A stretch of DNA of 44,244 bases from Corynebacterium sp. ACRPS (lineage in GTDB: Bacteria > Actinomycetota > Actinomycetes > Mycobacteriales > Mycobacteriaceae). Shown here piece by piece: positions 38,474-44,244 of this stretch (within the stretch, counting starts at the first letter, position 1; every line of letters begins with the position of its first letter). Under the pieces are notes generated by a model. It was given only the letters and a program-made list of their open reading frames with translations, was not told the origin of the DNA and did not search any database. The translations under genes and the position numbers were made by a program. The stretch lies in the NCBI RefSeq assembly GCF_022346005.1, contig NZ_JAKRMY010000018.1, positions 1 through 44,244 of the forward strand, given 5' to 3'.

Positions 38474-39214
38474 TTACCTCCCTTTAATCTCCGCACCGGC
38501 GGGGTACCCGTGGCCGGCCTTTAATGATTCCTTTACATCAGCCGCATAGACATCCACATAGGGGTTGCCGGAGAGCTCGGCTAATGTCCCCATGACCATG
38601 TCCGTGAACGCGCGTATGGTCTCGTGCTGCTGCGGATCCAGGCCGTGTTCGCGCGCCCAGTCATGCGGGTAAATGGGGTCTCCCACTCGCACTCCCACCT
38701 TGGCGGGGCGGACAATCCACGAACCGATCGGGTTAGCCTTGCGGGAATTGATCATAGCGATGGGATAGACCGGCTGATTGGTCTCCATGGCAATGCGCCC
38801 CATCCCGGTACGCCCCTTGTACACACGTCCATCTGGGGACCGAGTGCCCTCTGGGTAGATACCAAAGAGATCACCGCGCCCCAAAATCTTTCGCGCGGTC
38901 TCGAGCATGGCCTGGCTGGCTGATTCATGATCCCGTTCAATGGGAACTTGCCCGACGGAGCTAAAAAACCATTTCTGCATGCCGCCCACGAGGCCGGGGG
39001 TGGTGAAGTACTCTGACTTGGCCAAAAAAGTAATTTGGCGCGGGCACAGCAGGGGGAAGAAGAAGGAATCCATCACCGCTTGATGGTTGGATACCAAAAT
39101 CGCGGGACCTTCAGCAGGGATTTTTTCCATTCCTTCTGACCAAGGGCGGTTCCATACACGCAGGGCGGGCCCGAAAAAGATGTGCTTAAACGCCCAGTAC
39201 CATTTGTTTTTCAT
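38474..39214 (-). CDS. PlsC-type 1-acylglycerol-3-phosphate acyltransferase
   Basis: This 246-residue enzyme is of the LPLAT family, transferring an acyl group to a lysophospholipid or related acceptor at the inner membrane. The catalytic motif HQAVMD (H-x4-D, about residues 43-48), the acceptor-binding GIYPEGTRSPDG, and VPIERD are visible. The homologue at this place is Rv2182c. The start is ATG 39214 with GAGCTGGAG upstream. It follows the ROK gene by 23 bases and precedes the acyltransferase 3 gene, forming a minus-strand operon. The exact acceptor, phosphatidic acid precursor or mannolipid, cannot be read from sequence. Confidence 0.93.
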   Translation of the reverse strand: MKNKWYWAFKHIFFGPALRVWNRPWSEGMEKIPAEGPAILVSNHQAVMDSFFFPLLCPRQITFLAKSEYFTTPGLVGGMQKWFFSSVGQVPIERDHESASQAMLETARKILGRGDLFGIYPEGTRSPDGRVYKGRTGMGRIAMETNQPVYPIAMINSRKANPIGSWIVRPAKVGVRVGDPIYPHDWAREHGLDPQQHETIRAFTDMVMGTLAELSGNPYVDVYAADVKESLKAGHGYPAGAEIKGR

Positions 39215-39237
39215 CTCCAGCTCGTCCTTCGCTCATT

Positions 39238-40170
39238 CTAGTGGCCGCGGCGGGCCAGGTCAGCTACGCCAATCATACCTGCTGCCGAACCCAATTCCGC
39301 GGTTGCAACGCGAGCAAGGGGGCGATGTCCAGCGCCGACTATATCCCGGCCCATGGCAGCGGTGGCTTCCTCTAAGTACATATCCGCATCTTGGGACACC
39401 CCGCCGCCAATGACAATGAGCTCCGGATCGAGCACATCAGACACGATGGATAAGCCTTGGCCCAACCACTGTCCAAAGTTCTCCATTACCGCAATACCGA
39501 GTGGGTCTCCCCCACGTGCCGCGCGTGCAACCTGCTCACCGGTGGGATACGGCGGCAAGGAGGTCTCATAGTCTGGCCGCAGTTCGCGCGCGGTATCCGG
39601 CAGGGCCGTGCCTGAGGCATAGCGCTCCAAGCAGCCTCGTTTGCCGCACGAGCACTGCCTGCCATTCGGCACCACGACGATATGACCAAATTCCGGAGCA
39701 GTGCCAAAGGCGCCTCGGTAGATGGTGTCGTGAGTCATCAAGGTAGCGCCAATGCCGGTGCCAACGGCAAAAAACACCCAATCCTTCGCGCCGCGCCCCG
39801 CGCCAAAGCGCCATTCTCCCCAAGCAGCGGAGTTGGCATCATGCTCCAGCCGGACATGCAGCCCCAAGCGTTCCGCGAGGTTTCTCCGGACCGGGGCATT
39901 CCGCCACGGCAGGTGCGGGGCGAAGCGGACTGTCTCACACTCTGGGTCTAAAAATCCCGCCACGGCAAGGCCCACCGCGCCCACGGGGTAGTCCGCGCGC
40001 AGCTCCTCGACGATCGCTACCAGGTCATCATTAAGCTGGCGCGGATCCCCCGAGGTTGGCATGGTGCGACTCGCAAGGATTTCCCCGTCTCGAGTGATTA
40101 CTCCACCGCGCACATTGGTGCCACCGACATCGAAGCCGATAGTAAGATCGGCGGAGTTGTTTTCAAGCAT
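39238..40170 (-). CDS. glk: ROK family glucokinase
   Basis: The enzyme phosphorylates glucose to glucose 6-phosphate, most likely with ATP. The 310 residues show the ROK N-terminal phosphate motif DVGGTNVRGG, the catalytic region EHDANSAAWGE, FGHIVVVPNGRQCSCGKRGC with three Cys and one His for zinc, LERYASGTAL, and GGGVSQDADMYLEEA. No DNA-binding domain is present, so it is a kinase rather than a ROK repressor. The place next to pimB matches C. glutamicum. Other hexoses such as mannose remain possible substrates. TATATT stands 9 bases before the ATG, suggesting a near-leaderless transcript. Confidence 0.9.
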   Translation of the reverse strand: MLENNSADLTIGFDVGGTNVRGGVITRDGEILASRTMPTSGDPRQLNDDLVAIVEELRADYPVGAVGLAVAGFLDPECETVRFAPHLPWRNAPVRRNLAERLGLHVRLEHDANSAAWGEWRFGAGRGAKDWVFFAVGTGIGATLMTHDTIYRGAFGTAPEFGHIVVVPNGRQCSCGKRGCLERYASGTALPDTARELRPDYETSLPPYPTGEQVARAARGGDPLGIAVMENFGQWLGQGLSIVSDVLDPELIVIGGGVSQDADMYLEEATAAMGRDIVGAGHRPLARVATAELGSAAGMIGVADLARRGH

Positions 40171-40208
40171 GGATATCAGAATATACCGACAACCGGGCCA
40201 GGGTCACA

Positions 40209-41312
40209 TCAAGCCATAAGCTTTCTCAGCCGCTGCCCCATGATCTCCCAGCTCCAGTGCTTTTCAACGTCCCTGCGCCCCGCCTGCCCCATACGATCAC
40301 GCATTTCTGGCGAGCGCAAGAGCTGCTTCAAGGCCTCCACGAGCTCATCGACGGACGCGCCCTTGACGACGATCCCCGTCTCTTCCGTAATGGTCTCCGG
40401 CGCTCCCCCAGAATCACCGGCAACGACCGGCAGCCCGCAGGCTTGTGCTTCCAGATAGACGATGCCCAGGCCTTCCACATCCAAGCCGCCGCCCCGGGTG
40501 CGGGCCGGCATGGCAAAAATATCTGCGGCATGAAGCGCGGTCTCAATGCTGGGGGCAGGCTGAATCACTGCATCGGGACAGTACACCTCTGCCAATTCTT
40601 GCAGTACGTCGTGATAGCGCCCGCGACCAATCAACATTAGCTGCGCATCGGGGAATTCTTCTCTGACCTGCGGCATCGCCCGCAATAATTGGTCTTGCCC
40701 CTTGCGCGGGACCAACCTGGAAATACAGACGATGGTTGGCCCGCTCACCTCGAACTCCGCTTTCGCGGCCGCGCGCTGCGCAGGGGTTGCGGGGGAAAGT
40801 GAATCTAGGCTGACCCCAGAAGGCAGGTGAGCCCACTCCGGGTGCGGACCAAACGGCCCGCGCAGGCGCCGTAGAGTGTAATCCGAGATATACGTAATGA
40901 CATCGGCGTTATTGCCAATCAGCCGCAGGCATTGCCGGGCCAGTGGAACCATAGACCACCCCACCTCGTGGCCATGCGTCGTTGCCACCACGCGGCGCGC
41001 CCCCGCCTGCCGCGCGGCTTTTCCCATCAGCGCCAGCGGTGCCGCTGCACCAAACCACACAACCTCAATGGCCTCTTGCCGGATGATTTCCTGCATGCGG
41101 CGCATGGTGGCCGGGGTGGGCAGCATCACGCGGTGTGGCCACCGAATGACTTTGTAGGCGACAGAGGCGTCATAGTCCTCAGGTGGCTCTTGGGTCGAAG
41201 CGAATACTACGACATCGTCTGGGTTGAGCGCTTCTAGGTAGTCCCGCAGGTAGGACTGGATTCCTCCGACTTTGGGAGGAAAGTCATTCGTTACCAGCAG
41301 TATGCGGGCCAC
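40209..41312 (-). CDS. pimB: GDP-mannose-dependent phosphatidylinositol mannosyltransferase PimB'
   Basis: PimB' adds the second mannose to PIM1, giving PIM2, on the cytoplasmic side; it is a GT4 GT-B enzyme. The 367 residues begin MARILLVTNDFPPKVGGIQSY. The acceptor-side ATTHGHEVGWS and the donor site EGLGIVYLEAQACGLPVVAGDSGGAPETI with the E-x7-E pair are visible, and VCISRLVPRKGQDQLL marks the linker to the second Rossmann domain. The family, length and neighbours match Rv2188c and the C. glutamicum enzyme. The GTG start abuts the TAA of the upstream NlpC/P60 gene, so the two are coupled. Confidence 0.95.
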   Translation of the reverse strand: MARILLVTNDFPPKVGGIQSYLRDYLEALNPDDVVVFASTQEPPEDYDASVAYKVIRWPHRVMLPTPATMRRMQEIIRQEAIEVVWFGAAAPLALMGKAARQAGARRVVATTHGHEVGWSMVPLARQCLRLIGNNADVITYISDYTLRRLRGPFGPHPEWAHLPSGVSLDSLSPATPAQRAAAKAEFEVSGPTIVCISRLVPRKGQDQLLRAMPQVREEFPDAQLMLIGRGRYHDVLQELAEVYCPDAVIQPAPSIETALHAADIFAMPARTRGGGLDVEGLGIVYLEAQACGLPVVAGDSGGAPETITEETGIVVKGASVDELVEALKQLLRSPEMRDRMGQAGRRDVEKHWSWEIMGQRLRKLMA

Positions 41313-42356
41313 TTAGAATCGCGCAGTCCCCGAAATAGGCATCGAGTTGAGTGGCACGACCTGAACTGGCACGCCATAGGTCGAGGCGTGTACTACCTGG
41401 CCGTTGCCAATGTACATTCCGACGTGGGTAACTCCTGGGTAGTAGCCCACGATATCGCCGGGCTGCAGCTGATCCACCGGCACGGACGTGCCACCTGCAA
41501 TTTGTGCTTGCGAGGTACGCGGAATGGTCTTTCCAATCTGCTGGTATGCCCAGTACATCAGGCCAGAGCAGTCGAACTGGTTCGGACCGGCAGAACCCCA
41601 GCCGTAGGGCGAACCCAACTTGGACAGAGCCGCAGAGCTAGCGCCATCGGCGATCTCTCCCAAGTCGAAATCCAGCTTATCCGTGCCGCCGAATTGTCCT
41701 TCCCAAGCTTCGCGCTGCTCATCGCTCAGCGCATCCACCTGAGCTTCGATATCTGCCTGCTGCTCTTCCAGCGCATCCTTTTGCTTTACCAGTTCATCGC
41801 GCTGCTTTTCGAGGTCCTTCTTTTCCTCGCGCACCTTTTTCGCAGCGTCAGCGGCTTCTTGCTGAACCGCTTCAGCCATTGAGGCTGCATCTGCCTTGGC
41901 ATCGAGGGTGCGTTGCGCCTTGCGCGAAAGCGCGCCCAAGTATCCCATGCGCTCTACGGCGTCTGCTGGGTCTTCCGCAGCCAGCGCACCCGAAACGGCG
42001 GAACGGGAGTCTCCCCGGTAGCGAGACTGTGCCAAGTCGTCCACGCGGCCTTGCTGCGTGGAGACATCGCCCTGCGCGTCATGTACGCGTTTTTGGGCCT
42101 CTGCGGAGTCTTGCTCCGCTTGAGCGACCTCTTCTTCCTTGGCCGCGAGCTTATCTTCTAGCTCTTTGACTTCCTCATTCTTCGCCGAGACCTTTCGAGC
42201 AACCTCTCCGACGCGATCGACCAGATCATCGACGTTTTCAGAAGCAGACTCTTGGTTCGGTTCCGCCTCCTGCGCAATAACTTGCGGGAGGCCAGAAAGT
42301 GAAGTGACAGCGAGGACTGCGGTTAATGCGGCAGCTGGGAGCACACGTTTAGACAC
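41313..42356 (-). CDS. Secreted NlpC/P60 peptidoglycan endopeptidase with coiled-coil (RipC-like)
   Basis: This 347-residue exported hydrolase cleaves stem peptides, probably D-Glu-mDAP bonds. A signal peptide (MSKRVLPAAALTAVLAVTSLSG, cut near IAQEA) is followed by a long coiled coil (about 45-215), which in related proteins holds the domain inactive until activated. The NlpC/P60 domain (about 230-347) has catalytic Cys in QFDCSGLMYWAY, His in THVGMYIGNG and a third His in QVVHAS. The gene lies directly before pimB (zero gap) and corresponds to C. glutamicum cg2401 and Rv2190c. A good terminator separates it from the second NlpC/P60 gene. Confidence 0.93.
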   Translation of the reverse strand: MSKRVLPAAALTAVLAVTSLSGLPQVIAQEAEPNQESASENVDDLVDRVGEVARKVSAKNEEVKELEDKLAAKEEEVAQAEQDSAEAQKRVHDAQGDVSTQQGRVDDLAQSRYRGDSRSAVSGALAAEDPADAVERMGYLGALSRKAQRTLDAKADAASMAEAVQQEAADAAKKVREEKKDLEKQRDELVKQKDALEEQQADIEAQVDALSDEQREAWEGQFGGTDKLDFDLGEIADGASSAALSKLGSPYGWGSAGPNQFDCSGLMYWAYQQIGKTIPRTSQAQIAGGTSVPVDQLQPGDIVGYYPGVTHVGMYIGNGQVVHASTYGVPVQVVPLNSMPISGTARF

Positions 42357-42431
42357 GAAAAGACCTTCAACTCAAAATTTTCAAAAATCAAATTTACTAT
42401 AGCGGGTTTTAGCCGCCGTTGCACAACAAAA

Positions 42432-42458
42432 CCCTTCCCTTTTTCACAAAGGGAAGGG
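42432..42458 (-). terminator. Terminator of the nlpC gene
   Basis: CCCTTCCCTTT (42432-42442) and AAAGGGAAGGG (42448-42458) form an 11-bp perfect stem with a 5-nt loop. On the minus strand it is followed by TTTTGTTGTGC. It begins 19 bases after the stop of the upstream gene. Confidence 0.95.
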
Positions 42459-42477
42459 CATGTCATATCACTGCCAA

Positions 42478-43107
42478 TTAGAAGCGCACGGCATTGTTAA
42501 TCGGCATGTAGTTCAAGTCGCGCTCCTGCACAGGGGTGCCGGAGTTAAGCGCGTCAATGATGGTCCCGTTGCCGGTGTAGATACCGACGTGGGAAGCGCC
42601 ACCGTAGTAGGAAATGATGTCACCAGGCTGGAGCTGGTCCAAGGAAACAGGGGTACCGCCAGCAGCCTGAGCCTGGGAGGTACGCGGAATCTGAACGCCA
42701 GCCTGGGAGTAAGCCCAGCTGGTCAAACCGGAGCAGTCGAAAGCGTTCGGGCCAGCAGCGCCATAAACGTACGGCGAGCCAAGGACGGAGCGTGCAGCTT
42801 CCAGAGCCTTCTGACCAACGGTGGACGGGGCCGGAGCAGCCTGCTGCTCTGCAGCAGCGACGAAGTCGTCGCCACCCTGGTTGGAAACCTGGCCCAAGGA
42901 CGGGACGTACTTGTCAATGTTTGGGACCTGGTCAATGTTCGGGACGTTTTCCAGACCGGCAACCTCGAAACGGTAGTCGGTATTAGGAACAACGACCTCG
43001 GCAGCCTGAGCGACGCCCGGGGCGGCGACAGCTGCGGTTGCAGCGATAGCTGCAGTAGATGCGATACGACGGGTATTTACAGTGCCCTGACGACGGTGCT
43101 TTGCCAC
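42478..43107 (-). CDS. nlpC: Secreted NlpC/P60 endopeptidase, short form
   Basis: This 209-residue protein has a basic signal peptide (MAKHRRQGTVNTRRIAS, then an Ala-rich hydrophobic core ending AQAAE), a linker with three imperfect PNID repeats (residues 50-70), and a C-terminal NlpC/P60 domain. Catalytic Cys is in AFDCSGLTSWAY and His in SHVGIYTGNG. The third catalytic position reads IIDAL instead of the VVHAS of its neighbour. It lacks the coiled coil and shares the last residues (.RF) with the neighbour. It corresponds to C. glutamicum cg2402, a gene under MtrAB control there. GTG start. It is transcribed alone, between a long leader region and a strong terminator. Confidence 0.93.
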   Translation of the reverse strand: MAKHRRQGTVNTRRIASTAAIAATAAVAAPGVAQAAEVVVPNTDYRFEVAGLENVPNIDQVPNIDKYVPSLGQVSNQGGDDFVAAAEQQAAPAPSTVGQKALEAARSVLGSPYVYGAAGPNAFDCSGLTSWAYSQAGVQIPRTSQAQAAGGTPVSLDQLQPGDIISYYGGASHVGIYTGNGTIIDALNSGTPVQERDLNYMPINNAVRF

Positions 43108-43430
43108 GAGAAAAACTCCAAATCTTCCTACGCGTCTACTTTCCTTGTAGAAAAGCTCTGACCCTAGGGCCTAGTGTTCATTAGAAGACCGTTCCTTTAG
43201 GCCTTCCTCCACTCGGCCCCTCACTAGGAGGAGCCAGATGCGACGCTTTAAATTTTCATTTCCTATTGAGCACCTTTCGGGCGGTAACTCAATGTCCCGA
43301 ATAGGTTACGAAATCATCACAATCAATGTCCATTCACTACCCCGGATCTAGCTTTGTTACACGTTCGTTATCTTATTTTGACCAAGCCGAGACAAACCGG
43401 ACCTGTCGAAGATTCAATAAAGCTATTACT
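43108..43430 (-). promoter_or_regulatory. Long structured upstream region of nlpC
   Basis: No gene is seen. Visible hairpins are TCCTCC (43205-43210) with GGAGGA (43227-43232), and CCTATT (43262-43267) with AATAGG, enclosing a GAG/CTC inner stem. A further upstream minus-strand TATAAT (plus 43526-43531) could start a leader of about 410 nt. In C. glutamicum a c-di-AMP (ydaO-type) riboswitch is reported before a cell-wall peptidase gene of this kind; I cannot find the conserved ydaO core here by eye. GTAACC and GAGTTACC words near 43280-43310 could be MtrA sites. Confidence 0.4.
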
Positions 43431-43440
43431 GATTTTTAAG

Positions 43441-44110
43441 GCCCCTACACTGGGACAATAGCCTAGGCGTACCCCACCTCCGGCGGTTACTCGTTCCATA
43501 AACGAGGGCTTCAACAAGTTCAAAAATTATATTTGGTGACTTTCGACACATACTATGTGTGACAATCACTTTCGTACCATCAGCCCCGTCCTTTAACGCC
43601 CTCTGATCGCGTAAAACCGGCCGCCCTATGCAGCGGTACCCCCTCCGGGGTTTTACTGAACCCGCGAGCCTATTGCGCGTTAAACCTAGGGGCCCATCCC
43701 CCGGCTTGTTGCCAAGCACTGGGCCCTGTTAGGTAACGCCGCTTCCACTACCCACCGGGCAAAGGAGGATGAGTCTAGCCCGGTCCCTCGCTTTACGGCG
43801 TGCGCCCCTATAGAAAGGCCTTGGTCCGCCTAGTCATTGCAGCGGCCGGCAATACTTGTTTTAAAGGTCCGGCACGAACGAAAACCTCACTGCAGTATCT
43901 AAGGGCGGAGAATAACGCCTACTCTTCGCGCTCCGAGGAACGGTCGCCTGCCGGCTCCCGACGAGTCTCAAGCCAAGTGTCTGCACAGAGCACGGTGCTC
44001 TTAAATTACCCAGGCGAAATGGCGAAGAGGATACGAACGTGGATCCTGCGACTGCTCATGGAGACGATACGCTCGAAGAGTCCTGGCATCGGCAAAAAGC
44101 TGTAGCAAAG
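43441..44110. ncRNA. Densely base-paired non-coding region, candidate structured RNA
   Basis: There is no convincing protein gene in 670 bases. Successive nested helices are visible: CTCGTT/AACGAG (43490-43506); ACACATA/TATGTGT (43546-43560); TTAACGC (43593-43599) with GCGTTAA (43677-43683), enclosing TCGCG/CGCGA, GTAAAACCGG (43611-43620) with a bulged CCGG..TTTTAC (43645-43656), and CCGC/GCGG; GGGCCCA (43690-43696) with TGGGCCC (43720-43726), enclosing GCTTG/CAAGC; ACGCCG (43736-43741) with CGGCGT (43796-43801), enclosing ACCGGGC/GCCCGGT; ATTGC/GCAAT (43836-43853); AGAGCAC/GTGCTCT (43987-44001). The transcribed strand is not determined and I recognise no known RNA family. A decayed coding or mobile remnant remains possible. 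Confidence 0.4.
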
Positions 44111-44113
44111 GAC

Positions 44114-44244
44114 CTAGGTAAGTCTTGTGATGTCTAGTGACTTTTTGGACTCGGAGTCCATTGACTTTTTGGACTCGGAGTCCAGTTAGTTTTTTGACGC
44201 GGAGTCCAGGAAGTTTATGGACAGGATGTCTAACTACTTTTTGG
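44114..44244. repeat. 24-nt tandem repeat array with palindromic core, cut by the window edge
   Basis: Units start at 44138, 44162, 44186, 44210 and 44234 with exact 24-base period. The first two are nearly identical (TGACTTTTTGGACTCGGAG, then TCCA). They carry GGACTC-G-GAGTCC, a perfect 6-bp palindrome with one central base. The third keeps GGAGTCCAG but loses the left arm; the fourth and a degenerate unit at 44114-44137 share GATGTCTA. The array continues past the window. It could be an iteron-type protein-binding array or a set of small RNA hairpins. No spacers are present, so it is not CRISPR. Confidence 0.7.

Noticed and set aside
43426..43719. 97-codon minus-strand open frame in the structured right region
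   Set aside because: It has no Shine-Dalgarno, no recognisable domain and atypical composition; its sequence is fully explained by the inverted repeats. A blastp hit would be needed to revive it.
43561..43800. RNase P RNA, tmRNA or ydaO riboswitch on the minus strand of the right region
   Set aside because: The conserved cores (GAGGAAAGTCCG; the tmRNA ends; the ydaO GGGGUNAAUC and GCUAAC segments) were not found. Only short chance similarities were seen.
43800..44105. 101-codon plus-strand open frame before the repeat array
   Set aside because: It is Arg/Ser-rich with no family resemblance and no ribosome site, and it overlaps hairpins. It looks like chance open reading.
44114..44244. CRISPR array
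   Set aside because: Units are contiguous with no unique spacers, they degrade quickly, and no cas gene is visible.

Overview
The window is chromosomal DNA of a mycolic-acid actinobacterium, almost certainly a Corynebacterium. The evidence is the gene order (division and cell-wall cluster followed by a lipomannan/PIM cluster), the DivIVA/SepF division set without FtsA or MreB, a MurE with the meso-diaminopimelate motif, mannosyltransferases of the MptA, MptC and PimB' types, and many leaderless promoters. The species cannot be fixed from sequence reading alone.

Layout. (1) 1-2077: a structured left margin and a secreted Ig-like-repeat protein gene on the minus strand, broken by two one-base frameshifts. 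(2) 2078-5463: ileS on the minus strand with a translational T-box leader. (3) 5528-6526: a plus-strand HNH endonuclease, followed by 336 bases without a gene. (4) 6863-12380, minus strand: a small membrane protein, divIVA, yggT, sepF, yggS, pgeF and ftsZ. (5) 12691-27591, minus strand: the dcw operon, read mraZ-rsmH-ftsL-like-ftsI-murE-murF-mraY-murD-ftsW-murG-murC-ftsQ, starting behind a 10-bp-period array of MraZ boxes and ending in a terminator. (6) 28032-29797: a DUF3040 membrane protein, a SAV_6107-type HEPN protein and a GNAT acetyltransferase around a region rich in GTTCGA half-sites. (7) 29843-42356: polyprenyl diphosphate synthase, MptA, an Rv2175c-like DNA-binding protein, PknL, type II DAHP synthase, the Rv2179c-like exoribonuclease, an MptC-like mannosyltransferase, an acyltransferase-3 protein, a PlsC-type acyltransferase, a ROK glucokinase, PimB' and an NlpC/P60 hydrolase. 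This matches the mycobacterial Rv2173-Rv2190c order. (8) 42478-43107: a second NlpC/P60 gene with a long upstream region. (9) 43441-44244: about 0.8 kb with no credible protein gene, many nested inverted repeats, and a 24-nt tandem repeat array running off the right edge.

Functionally the genes make lipid II (MurC-F, MraY, MurG), polymerise and cross-link it at the septum (FtsW, FtsI), place the divisome and growth pole (FtsZ, SepF, FtsQ, FtsL-like, DivIVA), cleave peptidoglycan (two NlpC/P60 proteins), and build the mannolipids of the envelope (PimB', MptA, MptC-like). PknL and the Rv2175c-like protein form a kinase/substrate pair.

The main items for a second look are the structured right-end region with its repeat array, the frameshifted surface protein, the MraZ-box array, the T-box with a visible Shine-Dalgarno sequestrator, a probable ATT start codon in the acyltransferase, a 71-nt inverted-repeat element between mraZ and rsmH, and the unusually frequent spacing of about 7 bases between -10 box and start codon.
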